Notes: a model not told the origin generated them from the sequence alone. A stretch of 64,000 nucleotides of DNA from Bisporella sp. PMI_857 (GCA_021307315.1 JAJSPD010000027.1:582789-646788), one strand, 5' to 3'; positions 1-11,745 are shown, counted from the stretch's first letter. A program made the numbers and translations.

Positions 1-610
1 GGTAATAAGTCCCGTCGAAGGTGTTGTCAGCCTGCATATAGTCGAGTCAGAAGATGCCGTGTATTGCCATTGGAAGTTGCGATGCTTACCTTTATCTCTC
101 CAACGAGAATACCAATGTGAGATCCGTCAATCATTTCAGTTAACGCTTTCCTAAATTGCTATTATCAGCAATCAAAATATTTTATGCTATGCCGGATCCC
201 ACAGGTATTTTCACACCTGGGATTTAATAGGAAGGAAGGAAAACTCACATCTCTGGATCGTTGGATATCTCAACCTTATCCCACGCAATGCTGAATGCGT
301 GCCATCCAACCTTTGTCGTCAAGTGTTTGATGGCATTATAGTTGTATTGTCCTACGGAAAGCGTGGATGGTGTGGCGGGTCCTGTGGCTGGCTTTCCACT
401 GGCAGGAGGTTTGTCTCCAGTAGGCTTTCCACCAGAAGGCTTCCCCGCCGCAGGCTTAGCTGCTGCACGGGCTTCGATGGCTGAATCTGCATCTTGCACT
501 TCTCCAATGGGAATAGCGAAAGCTGTTACTAGAAGCAATGAGAGGATAGTAAATAGGTATGAGAACCTGAACCACTTTAGCAAACTTTGTGTCCTTAATG
601 TTAGATACAT
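1..610 (-). CDS. Secreted small protein, partial at window edge
   Basis: Three exons are visible: 610-249, 150-90 and 31 to the window edge, where the gene is cut off. Donors are GTGAGT and GTAAGC; acceptors are TTTAG and TGCAG, and the phases agree across both introns. The protein opens with a basic stretch and a long hydrophobic segment (about residues 13-33, ending in an Ala-rich site), consistent with a signal peptide. A low-complexity linker of repeated G-K-P units follows (about residues 50-80). After that comes a conserved-looking domain beginning NYNAIKHLTTKVGWHAFSIAW and continuing in exon 2 with DGSHIGILVGEIK. I do not recognise the family. Signal peptide plus flexible linker plus small domain fits an extracellular or effector-type protein, but that is inference. 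Confidence 0.6.
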
Positions 611-1750
611 CTGGAACGGTCACATACTTCATTTTGTTGTGTTGTTACGTTGTCGTGTTGAGAGCTTTGGAGGTTGTGATTGCACTGTAGAATGGAAATG
701 ACTTCATAATTCTTTCTCTAATGAAGAAAGGCGGACTTTATATGCTAATTATCTTCTTGCTTTACTCTAAGTATCCCATTCTTGAATTAGTTATTACAAG
801 CTATTCAGATATGAAAATCCTCAGCGTTCCTTTCCCTCAGAGGCTTTAAATCTAGGAATGAGGCTTTCTTCAACATTGTTTATATATAGCTTATCAGAGT
901 CTTCTTTACAGGTTAGGTTTCAGTAGACAGGATCTCTGAATGAATTGAACAGTGGCGTTTTTTTAATACAATTATAACTTATTAGCTAGATTGGAATTGT
1001 ATTAACCGCGAGTAGAGCAGTTCAAGCTTTTTAGAAAAGAGAAAACTACGTGAAACTACGTAACCCTGCGCCTCTTCTTCGCATTGCCCCATTCCTTCAC
1101 TTCATGCGGATGAAAATCTTTAATTTTCTTGTTATGTTTCAGGTGATTGGCAACATCTGCCGCACCAATTATATCACCATCCTGCCTTAGCCATAACAGT
1201 GATATATAGATATGATTCGCCGAAAGATACTTATATAAGTTCTCAACCTGAAATCTTTCATCCATACGGAGTGGAGTAAGTCGCTTGGGGTAAAATGCGG
1301 CTTACTGTCTAGCGCCCCAGCCGCGTGCGGCGCAATCTGTTGGTCCTGAGCTGAATCACTTTTACGACAAAGTAGGTCTTATTGGCGACGGCCCGCCATC
1401 TGTGTAACCGAACTCCAAATAGACTCTTTAGCCTCACAAGGGTGCCCTGTACCCTCGGAAAACTGCCAAACCAAGAGTATAAGGTTAGCCTGGAAATTCC
1501 TCGATCCTGCAAAGTCCACCTCAATTTTTGATACAGATGCTCTACACTTCATACATGCTCGCTTTTTTCTTTCTCATTTGAATCTACCTATCGTGAAATA
1601 TTTCTCTACTATCTGAGGGAGTTACAGGCAACCTAGCCCCCTTATATCTGAGTGTCAGATTAACGTACCGTTCCCCAAGCTCGCTAGTTGACTCTCGTCT
1701 ATTAGCAAATTAGACCTGATCAGCCATTCCAAATCATTCCAATACCGATA
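611..1750. other. Intergenic, no supported gene
   Basis: Only short open frames occur here (minus strand 1265-1056 and 1524-1309, 69-71 codons). They lack a recognisable domain or splice context. The latter part upstream of 1751 is the likely promoter and leader of the TLDc gene. Confidence 0.5.
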
Positions 1751-3713
1751 ATGGACGAAGATCAATCCTTAATACTAGCTCGCGAAAAATTCAGTAGTTT
1801 TGAAGAAAACAATGAACAAATACTGGACAGAACATCCGTTGAACGACTGAAAGATCAAGGGTTGATGACGAAAGGTATTTCTAGACCAAAGCCCTTTGTC
1901 CTATTCTTGCTCGTGTTAACAAATTAGATTCTATACTTGAGAGATTTACAGTAGAGATCTGTAGTACGCTTTTTCTCAACAAAGATGATCACGTTGAGAA
2001 CATCAAAAATAATTTTGAGGCTATCAAAGCCTCTAGTTCAAACCTAGAGGCTGAAGGTGAAAGCCCCATTTGTACGTCCGTATCTACATAGCTCTTGTTA
2101 TTGATATCTTGCAGTTGTATCAAATTCAGGGTTTACTTCTTTTCTCCTCCAACGCTTTAGTGGATTCGAAGACTACATAAAAGATGGGATTGTGACGATA
2201 TATGAAAGCGCTCTCGTATATGGGAACTTCCCATTCCCACCCGATAGAAAAACCACACCTGGATTGACCTTCGAACAATTTCTCCGAGCCGTAGCATTTA
2301 TGTGGGATACTCAGCCATACAACTCGCATGACAGCTTCTATACCCATGAGTCATTCATGGGCGGGTTCGGCGACTTAAGTGGAGATCTCGGCCCACATTC
2401 TGGTTTCTATGTCCATAGCAGACATCGCGGCCACCAAGACCGAAGGAGACTTGATTTCAGAGCTTTGGCAGTCAGGTCGGCGGATATAAAGAGTTCGGAG
2501 GAGCAGAGAAATTGCACAAAGATAACAGTTACCTATTTCAAGGAGTATGCTCTTGATGAGGGCTTTGATGACACATGTCTAGAGCTAGGCTTTGCCGATG
2601 ATGAGGATGAGCGTGGCATTGATGTAGTGGACGTACTAAGTGTGACATACCCAAAGGATCCAGATCCTATGGTAGGCCCTCCTATGCTCTCCAGCTTACG
2701 CAGTGTCGCTGCGCATCTTCCGAAACAGTCCTCTTCTCTCTCTGAATTGAGAATTCCGTATTCTAAGCTTTTCGGGTTTGTTAAACTTTTGCTGTTAGTT
2801 CAACTGAGAGATTTCAGCGGCGTTGAATCATATATTGTCAGCCAACTGGAGGACTTGAATGTATCTGCGAAATACGTAATGAATAGCTTCGTTGAGGGTG
2901 AAGACATCAGCTGGGAAGCCTTTGATAAGGTTATCAAGAGGAATCTGGTGAGTAAGCCCAAAGTCAATATAAATATATAACTAAGATGAGACAAAGCCGG
3001 CTTTTTTCTTAGGAGGCTTACATCACATCGCAAGATCGTTTCTCTCGCCTATAGAACCAAACCAATCCTCTTCCGGCAACACACTACTTGAGACTCTATC
3101 TAACAACTCAGGTATACTTAGATACCCAATGCTGGCTCAACTGCACACCTTTTTCCCAAGTCGCGCAGGCGATATCGAATGGAACAATCTCCATAACATT
3201 CAATCCCACAGCAAGTCGAATCCTTTAACCTTCGCCTCCCTTAAATCAGTCTTACATGCCTACAAAAAACCCACTATACTCCTTCTAGCAGGCTATCAGA
3301 CTGATATCCTCAACCCCTCCTCTAAAAAATATGTGGTTGTGGGTGCGCTCATACGTAGCCCATGGACGGAGATAGAAGCGGAATGCCAGGACGAAACCAG
3401 GCTTTGGAAGACAATGCTATTTCAACTCGCACCTGTACAGCGGGTCTATGCTACTCGCAAAGAAGAGCACAACTCCTTTCCCGTCCTACAAACTGAAGGG
3501 ATTGGTATTGGTCGCGAAGTCACTGGTTCTTCTATGGAAGCAGAGCTAGGCACAACGGGCTTTATCATCAATGCGAATTTAGATACAGCAGTCTTTGAGC
3601 ATGGAAAAAGGGACTCTCGCGATGGGGTGTTCGAGACATTTTGTCCTTTTGGGGTTGGCATGGAAGGACCTTTGAGGATGGAGGTTAGCGCGCTGGAGGT
3701 TTGGGGTTGCTGA
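1751..3713 (+). CDS. TLDc-domain protein, RTC5-like
   Basis: Four exons fit in phase: 1751-1874, 1928-2071, 2115-2951 and 3013-3713, giving about 601 aa, close to the usual length of fungal Rtc5 (restriction of telomere capping 5) proteins. Exon 2 could instead end at 2056 (donor GTGAAA), which gives 596 aa and a more normal intron length than 43 bp. The C-terminal TLDc domain is clear: the stretch VVVGALIRSPW, then LFQLAPVQRVY, a glycine-rich IGIGREV, and the family-ending EVSALEVWGC. The central part reads like the Rtc5 N-terminal half (YESALVYGNFPFPP; later NNSGILRYPMLAQLHTFFPS just before TLDc). TLDc proteins act in oxidative-stress protection and bind the V-ATPase; yeast Rtc5 acts at the vacuole. 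The second donor and the exact start are the uncertain parts. Confidence 0.82.
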
Positions 3714-5438
3714 GAGATGGAATATGAAAATAAAAATACTCCATTAGCATGTAGAGGGAGCTTGCTCGTAATACGAGAAAAGCGAGGCGGTGGTGGCTTT
3801 ATGAACTCAAAACTAGATTGATGATTTAGTAAGCAAATTTGATATGATTTCTCCTATTACTATATTATAGTTTTTCGGGCTATCTGGACTTGCATAATGA
3901 TGGCCGCTAAACCATAAAAAATTTGCATCCCAGGTGATTCATCTGATAATCCAAGGGATACAGGTTATCGCCATTATAAAATCCTTTAGATGTTCAGATA
4001 GTGCCGAAATTGCATGGCCTTTGAAGTTTATGGGGTTTGAATCTCTCTGCCAAGGACACCTCGATAACATCTCGGAACGATGCCGAAGAGGCTTGCCCAA
4101 GGAAATAAGCTTCTACATAATGCTATCTAATTTCTTATATGACAAGCGCGTATGCATATCAATGTACAGGGGAACGGCACATGCGCTGTAAGCTCGTCTT
4201 TTATAGACGGTCAATGATCAATCAGAACAAAAACAGGAAGCTAGACTAACGAAGGTCGGATCTGATTTATGCTCTCCGATTACTCAGGCGCTACTAATCA
4301 CTTGCCACTGCTCTGGTCGCACCGATTCTGGACGAATCTTGCTACTGAATACAACGAAGTTTGCAGTGCATCTCGAGATCCGGAATATCTCGACGCCGAT
4401 CATCTCCAACTTCTCTTTCCCAAGTCTATGCTTATTATACGGCAGATGACTACAGGACAATGACGAGTACCCATCATGTAGCTAGCCATTTCAAGGGTAT
4501 TTGGGAAGAGATGTTGGGTCGGGATCGAGGTGGAGTCTTTTTTTCCCGAGCTCCCCGAGCCGATTGCACCTTGTGGCTGGTGTGGAAGGAGACCTTAAAT
4601 GCCAAGGAAGTCACCACAACCGGAAATCTGTGTAACACGATTGTAGGTCCTTGGGGCCTGTATAAGCTAGGCTACGTCTGGCATACTATCAAATCAAGCT
4701 AAAAATTCAGGCTTAATGATTGTTACTTTGGTGTTCTCTGCGAGGTTTACCATCATTCTTTAGGTCTTTGTCATTGATCTGGTTTGCTGGTGTGCAATAA
4801 AACCTTCAGTACATATCATCCACAATCCATGAGAGTTGTTAGACCTCGTTACAAGGAGGCAAAGCCGGCCCGAGATCGATACAGGCGCCTGGTTCGATCT
4901 GTTTACTAGATAGTTGCCATTGTGCGATAAATCTTGAGCAACCATAGAGACGGATACTAAATGCACTCGAGCTGCCTTGCAATAAAACTGAGGAGGCGAC
5001 CGATGTCTCAACTTTTTGATCATTGTTAAGATATCCGAATTGATTGTTGCATTCGATTATCTGAACTGATTCGATGTGAAAGGGAAAGAAGCAAAGTTGG
5101 GAAGCAGAAGACAAAAGCTTCTGACTTGGCGCCCATGGCTGGGCGAATCAGAAAGTGAATTGCGCATTATCATACATAGGCACCATATCTGTCGATAATA
5201 CTGTTGTGGAACACTGTGGCGGACCTTGTGTAACCGCCTTAATCTCCTGAATTCGCTCAAATCGCTAGACGTGACGTGTTAAAAAAATTGCAATAGGACG
5301 CCATAAGATGCATCCCTACCGTGTGGATTCTAGACTTCGAAGTTTACTAGGCTGAGGTTTTGAATAAGGAGTGTCCTACCCCGCACCATCCACAACCATA
5401 TCTCTTCGCAATTTCAAATATATCTAGAGAGAAACGGC
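3714..5438. other. Intergenic with possible decayed coding remnant
   Basis: No intact gene. At 4269-4702 (+) two overlapping frames read like protein (one contains WSHRFWTNLATEYNEVC, the other HFKGIWEEMLGRDRGGVFF), as though one coding stretch had been split by a frame change near 4440. I recognise no family. The minus-strand frames at 4760-5260 look like chance openings. Confidence 0.3.
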
Positions 5439-7398
5439 ATGGGTACTATTGAGATAAGTGGTAATGTTAGGAATCGTTTCATTCAGGTTGTCGCGCTCCT
5501 TCACATGCTCGATCCTGTCCGTGGTGAACCCACAGTTTATGGACTTGACCAAGATCCGTTCGAAATTGAAGGACCAAGAGAGCGACTGCTAAAGCGGAAA
5601 TTTCTTGATTCCTTCGCGCTTGTATGCGCTAGATATAAGGATGGAGATACAGTCTCTGCCGCGTGCATTGAAGAAGGCAGACCCGAGGGGACAATTCTAC
5701 GAATCGCGAGCAATGCTGGTGTGTCAGCGGACACTTTAAGCCAGCTACGAAAGCTTGTAGATCTACTCAATAATGTTGCAAGTGGTGGTGCGGTCTCGTT
5801 GAGAATATCTAAATGACTCTGCTAATATTCTTCAAAGTGTTGATGTCTACACAATTGAAAGTGCTATATTAAGCAATATCATACAGCTCGACATTACGAA
5901 GATTCGAGGATATGTAGAATGTCTACGTCAGGAGAAAGGAGTTTTCGAGGAACCTATCTCGGCCGTTGAATCGCGTATTCTAGCTTCTCCATTGTATGTG
6001 ACTCGTATACGACCTTACGAATTCCTCAACTGGTTCGAGTATATCTCTTTCATTCGCAGTTCACCCACCAACGATGCGCCAGATGTTCTGTTCAAGCATG
6101 TAAAATGGGCACAGAAGGCTAAAAAGGATTACCTTGACTTCCTAAAGCTTGCGTTCTCCACCAAGGACCAGAGATTGCCGACATGGGTATATACCGTTTT
6201 CAAGTTGGGACGTTATGGCATTGCTTCACGGGCGCTTGTGCAGCTCGCATCCGAAGCCCCCGCGTTGTTCAATCCTATGACGGTGGAAGCAGTACAAGCG
6301 CCTGCAAAGTTCAGGGTTACTACCAAGGACGAAGCTCCTCTAACCTGTGTGTTGAGAAGGGTTGTAGAGAGTAGGGTAGAGGAGTTCAAGCCTCGTCTTG
6401 CTCGTATCTGGGACACAACAGACGCAGACGCAGAAGCCGTGTTCCGGAAATCATGTACTTTTGATCTGGTCGCGCACGCTGAGTTACAGTTGGTCCATTT
6501 CTATGACCATAATCCACACCTCAAGCCCGCCTTCCGGTTCATCGGCATAAGCAAGAAGTCTTGCTATCTCTGTCACATGTTTCTCGCATCTCACCCGGAG
6601 TCTTTCAGTGTTTCATCTTGCCATCAGAAATTATATCGATCCTGGATTCCTCCTCCAGTGCTCGATCACAAGATCCATAAACGTTACAAGACGATTATAA
6701 ACGAACTGAGCAAGGCGATGGAGGCAATTGCGAGGCAGGATTTAGACACTCGCTTAGGTGTAAAGCGCAGGCCAGTGGCCGCAGATTCTACTGCGGGGGT
6801 CTCCCTTGGAGGTTTGACGGAACTAGGGCGGTCTAGCATAACAACTCAAGCCATTGTCGAACAAATTCAGCCAGCTTCCATAGACGAAGTAAGCACAATA
6901 GTAGGATGTCTCGAGACACAAAAGATCGAGACCAATTCTGGATCCTTGATTTCGCCAATCGAGGTCGCCTCTATAACACAGGCAGACTCCGATGAAAATG
7001 GGCTTACTGAGTTTGGATGTGGGATATTACCCAGTGCAGAGCATCAATTTTTTGACCTTGGCTCGCGGAAGACCATTTTGACAATGGTGTTTCATTTTCA
7101 ACGACTAAGCGATTCTAGTAGACAGGATATAATTAGTGTTGGCGACATTTTTGACTACTCGACAAACTCTCCTTCATGGACGAGACTAGTCAAGCTTTTA
7201 AGCGTCAAGGACAACCTGGGGCTTGCTTTCAAGGAAGGTAATGAGTTCCTGTTAGTGAACGATCTCATTCGGGTGGCAGATCAACGGCAATTTCTTGCTT
7301 GTTTCCAGTACTTGATGAATTTGGCCATCTTGAATGTAGAAGTCTTGATCTGTAGTACGGACGAGATAGCTTGCTTATCAAGCAGAAACCCCTCGTAA
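5439..7398 (+). pseudogene. OTT_1508-like deaminase-fold protein, frameshifted
   Basis: Two open frames join exactly at an AAA run. Frame one covers 5439-5816 (125 aa, ends at a TGA at 5814). The next frame is open from 5803 to 7398. One extra A at 5811-5813 would explain the break; no intron with matching phase and good sites was found. The downstream part carries a cytidine-deaminase-like zinc site: HAE (about 6478) followed by CYLC in GISKKSCYLCHMFL (about 6550-6590), then a conserved SWIPPPV. This matches the fungal OTT_1508-like deaminase family (PF14441), whose fold belongs to the nucleic-acid/toxin deaminases. The tail (about 6760-7398) is less conserved. Total coding length is about 650 codons, in the family range. 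It may be a recent pseudogene, a sequencing error, or a very unusual intron. Confidence 0.72.
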
Positions 7399-7617
7399 TG
7401 AGGAAGCAGGAAACAATCAGCAGGATGGAGCTTGCTGCTAAGTAGAGAAGTCATAATAGCATGGATGTAGCATTTGTTCCCTCATGGTTGATCTACCCAT
7501 GACTCAAAGGACAGATCAAGCCGAATTAGTGCTTCCAACTTCTCTTTAGTTATTGTTTCTTTAGAATTTGTGAAGGAAATAATAAGATATTCTCGCAATC
7601 ACTTATTAGCACTGCTA

Positions 7618-7643
7618 GCAGCGGGTAGCAGCGGGTAGCAGAG
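7618..7643 (+). repeat. Short tandem repeat (10-bp unit)
   Basis: The unit gcagcgggta occurs twice followed by a partial gcag copy. It lies at the left edge of the Tc-toxin-like remnant. Confidence 0.6.
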
Positions 7644-8209
7644 TTATTTTGTGCTGTTACACTTTTTGTTGGAAGCCTCATACCCCAGATTAGCCTCTCG
7701 TCGAATAACTTTACAAAAAGCTTTGACCCTCACGAATTCACTACTATCCAACTTGAACGCACAGTCAATAATATTCGTGTTGGACACGAGATTGTACTCG
7801 ATATTGATACCTTTGGGAACACTTTGAAATCGGTAAAGATAGATTACGGCTGAGATAGTTCTTCGCGGGTGACACTTCATACCGACGAGGACTGGGCCGC
7901 ACAAAGCACAACAGCTATCACTTACACCGAAAATGATTTGATAAATTCAGTTTCTACAGTCGTTTCGTATCGCTCTCCTCTCCCGTCGGAAACTCGACAA
8001 TATCAAATAACGGGCGTAGCCCCGACTTCACCGACAGGGTTTTCTCTTGGGAAGACTTTGGCACCATTTCAGCTCAAGGTTTCCAACCAAATAAACTAGC
8101 TCTTAAAACGTTCACTGACGACGGTTTAATTCAAGGATTAAGGCTGATTGGACGACAACAAACTCTCTACCGGTCAGATGATCTTCCACAGGTCTTGGAG
8201 GTGGGTACT

Positions 8210-8231
8210 AGAGAGTCACTCGAGAGTCACT
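8210..8231 (+). repeat. 11-bp tandem duplication
   Basis: The string gagagtcact is repeated directly after one extra base (8211-8220 and 8222-8231). It lies inside the TcB-like remnant and, being 11 bp, shifts the frame there. Confidence 0.7.
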
Positions 8232-9196
8232 AGGTATTCATTACCAGAAATATGCTCTGGCCATAACCCCAGATGTATTTCAAATTGCATTTCCTCAGCA
8301 TACAGCTTTGGATCTCTCGTCAATCTTGCTCCATACGACTTTTGATGGTCGCGGCTATGTTGACCTCGAAATAATAGAAAGTTCTGGATTCCGTCTGGCT
8401 TAGTATGCCACCGCTTCATCATCAACCGATAAATACATTTTGGAAGCTGCAAACAAGAACTTCATTTACGCAAATACTTCTACCGAACTCTGGAGAGATG
8501 TCCTTGAACAGCCCTTTCTTACAATTGCCGATAATAGGGCTAGCGGGAATTATGTCACCAGGGCTTATCGTGATATCTCGAATAAATTGAGGAAGGTTAT
8601 TAACTCCAACAGGAGAATTGCATCGACTTTTAACTGTGATATGTTCGGCACCTGAGTTCATAGCATGAGCATGGAGAGCGGTGCGCGTTGGACGTTGAAA
8701 GATGCAACCGGACAACAACTCTATAGGTGGGATTCTGCTAAAACCCAGCAACGCCAATCTTTTGATGCTCTTCGGCGACCTACTGGCCTGTTTATTACCA
8801 CCGATCAAGTTAAAGAGGATATAGCACATTATGCCATCTATGGAGAAACTGTTCCACAGGCTAAGCGATATAATCTTCTTGGGGGAGCATACCAGCGGAT
8901 GGACCAGGTTGGGAAAGTAGCCGACTTTCTCTTACAATATGCTGGGAGTCTCTTCGGAGCGAGCACCAGTTTACCCAAGAATACAGGGCTGTAGTTGATT
9001 AGCTCGGAACAGTAGGCATGGAGGTTGAAACTTTCCAGACGACAATAACTTATGACGCTTTCCAGCGACCAGTCACACAGAAAAGACCAGATGGAAGCGT
9101 TTTAACCTGCTCGTATAACCAGCTCGGGTTCTTGAAGTCTCTTGAAGATACAGCAGGGAATTCACCTACCACTGCTTACATCAGCCAGATATCATA

Positions 9197-9620
9197 ACGT
9201 ACTTAATCAGTTAGCTGGCCATGTCATCATCCTGGCCACGCAAAAACACACCAAAAATCACGGTTTTGGCATTTTTATATCTCAACTACTATTTTATCTA
9301 CCTTTATAAAACTTGAGATATAACAATTTAACTGTAATTCTTATACATTGGTGAAGTTTGAAACTAATACAATTAATAGTTATTTAGAAACTGAAATTAC
9401 AGGGGTTATTTTAGCGTGAAATGCTATATTTATATCTTTATAACACTAAACATTTTGAGATTTAAAATACTGCTTATCTAAATACTCGGAAACTCAAATT
9501 TCAAGCTTTGTAAAAGTAGATAAAATAGTAGTTGAGATATAAAAATGCCAAGACCGTGATTTTTGGTGTGTTTTTGCGTGGCCAGGATGATGACATGGCC
9601 AGCTAACTGATTAAGTACGT
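9197..9620. mobile_element. MITE-like element, Tc1/mariner type
   Basis: The ends are inverted repeats starting ACGTACTTAATCAGTTAGCT. The first 105 bp of each end match with a single mismatch, and weaker similarity continues further in. The element is flanked by TA on both sides (9195-9196 and 9621-9622), the target duplication of Tc1/mariner/pogo (Fot1-like) transposons. It is 424 bp long with an AT-rich centre and no coding capacity, so it would depend on a transposase elsewhere. It lies in the Tc-toxin-like pseudogene. High identity of the two arms suggests a young insertion. Confidence 0.85.
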
Positions 9621-11745
9621 TATGGTGCGCGTGGCAAACCACTCCAGACAACTTACGGGAATAAAGCTGTCTACCAGAATGTATACGACCCATTCTCTTT
9701 CCGTCTAATGAGCAAGCAGACCACCTCCCCCAATGGCGCACAAGTTCAAAACATTGTCTACACGAGGGACTGCGTAAAAAACGCTACACACATCGCAAGT
9801 TTGTCTCAACGAAGTTTATTTTTCTGTAGAGATATCGTTCAACCAGCTCAAGATTTAATCTACGATGCCTTAGATTGCCTAGTTTCGGCAAGTGGACGAG
9901 AAAGTTTAGGCCAGGTTTCCTAGAACTGGATCTCTGTACCAAAGCAGTCCAATCTCTGGCTGCACAGCAGCACAGAGCCTAGCTGATCCAATGTCTATGG
10001 GCAATTACACAGAAACATACACCTATGATTCGGAAACAAATATTCTCTCTGTCCCATGCCACAGTGGATGTAAAGGTCCCAGGTTGGACGCGGACATTCC
10101 AATACAACGAACCTAGTGCAATTGAGCCAACAAAAGCATGTAACCGTCTCAGTACCACCGCGACTGGCGTCGCAATATCGACTTACAAATATGATGGCTT
10201 AGACGGCCTCAATGGCCCGATGTCTCGAACCTCTGAATTCGCGATGATGCAATGGGATCTATAGAATCGACTACAAGCAATTTCTACTCAACGTGTTACA
10301 ACCGAAGGTCTGTCTCCTGAAACTACCTGGTATCGATATGATGGATCTGGTAAACGGCTAAGAAATATCACCGAAAGGCAAGCCGCTGCCAGAAAAACAC
10401 CTGCACATGCAAAAAGTCATTTCAATGTCGGCTCCTATGAGGTATTCCGAAAGTACAATGGCAATGTGGTCGTCACCAATCTTCTAAAGGTAACTTCACA
10501 TGTATCCGGACCATCGGGAAGAATTGCTCTACTTGAACTCGATACAGCACCTTCCACAATGACTCCCGCGGACCCGATAGGTAGGCCACCAACTCCAACA
10601 ACTGCAGCACCTCCAGCAAAGCCTCTTACTCGTTATGCCGTTGAAGACTCATTATCACCCATAACCCTGGAACTCAACGACACAGGACAAGTTGTCCCCA
10701 AAGAAGAGTTCTCTCCTTATGGGAGCGTCACATTCATGTCCACTAATTTGACGATACCCAAACGGTATAGATTCGCCGCCAAAGAAAGAGATATCGAATC
10801 TGGGTTACCCTATTCTGAGAATCGTTATCTCATGCCTTGCCTGGAGAGGTGGCTTTTTCCGGATCCAATTGGGTTAAGTGATGGGCCAAATGTGTATGCT
10901 TATGTGAAGGGGAATCCGAATTCCAATAGTGATCCGACTGGGACAATGCGAAATAATGCGTCTGCGAACCCTGCACCCTGCTAATAATAGAGGGCCTGGA
11001 TTGGTATTCCCTGGATGGGGATCCCGCCTCGAAAATCGCGTAAGTTCAGTGGTTATGAGGAGTTCGGGGCTTGCGTCCTTGGCATATAATATAGGCTCGG
11101 AGCTTGCACCGTCAGCAAGAGATATGGGCTCGGCATGGCTAACAGCCATAGGAACAGTCGCATACCACAACTTACCCCCACTAGTAGCCTTTTAACGGCC
11201 ACTGCCCGCCCACATAGGTGCTCTCATGGGTAGATATGCCCAAGCCAGGGTCCCTCATCATGTCCAAGCACAACGAATTGGTGGGCCACAACCACTATTC
11301 CATATGGACATGACAGAATTCATGGGGCATATTGCAGCTGGCAGGTACGGACCCGCATTATGGGCGGGAGACCACCTCATCGTCCCCACTCAAAGAGCGC
11401 AGTCAACAATGGGATCGTGTCGATGGCCTAATAAGCAGAATATACAAGACGCTGACCATTGACCAAAGGCCAGATTCCTTGAGATTCCCACCCTATGTGT
11501 CAATGATGGACCAATGGGGAAGTACCAAAATTGCTGCCGAAATCGTCGGCCAAAGATGGGCGATCATAAAAAAGACCATCCCCGCAGTCACGAATGATAT
11601 TCCGGGTGCGGGTTCTGACCTGAGTCGGTCTTTAGCTGCTTTCAATGCATCTTTTACTCATTGGCAAGAGATGTATGACAGGACAGAAACAATGTTTTAT
11701 GATAGATTTGTGCCGCAGGTGTTTCAGAAATGGGGGATACAATAA

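Larger units (their letters stand above)
7640..11745 (+). pseudogene. Decayed Tc-toxin B/C (RHS/YD-repeat) gene
   Basis: About 4 kb of broken plus-strand frames match, in the right order, the C-terminal part of TcB (TcaC/TcdB) and most of TcC (TccC). Landmarks: a TcB-like VLDIDTFGNTLKSV (about 7785-7850); ITYTEND and YRSPLPSETRQYQITG (about 7918-8030); GRQQTLYRSDDL (about 8150); DALRRPTGLF (about 8760); ITYDAFQRPVTQKRPDGSV (about 9047); YDALDCLVSASGRE (about 9860); and the RHS-associated core with FAAKERDIESGLPY and DGPNVYAYVKGNP closing at a DPTG motif (about 10770-10940). Several stops and frame shifts interrupt it, and a transposable element sits at 9197-9620. The N-terminal SpvB/beta-propeller part of TcB is absent. 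A variable C-terminal region (about 10945-11745), where TcC proteins carry their effector, has no recognisable domain. In bacteria TcB-TcC form a cocoon that houses and releases the TcC tip. Here the gene is plainly non-functional. Horizontal origin is inferred. Confidence 0.82.

Noticed and set aside
1056..1524. Two short minus-strand frames (69 and 71 codons)
   Set aside because: No domain, no splice partners, Arg-rich shadow-like content.
5750..5900. Intron joining the two deaminase frames
   Set aside because: Donor/acceptor combinations tested gave wrong phases or removed well-formed coding sequence; a one-base indel is simpler.
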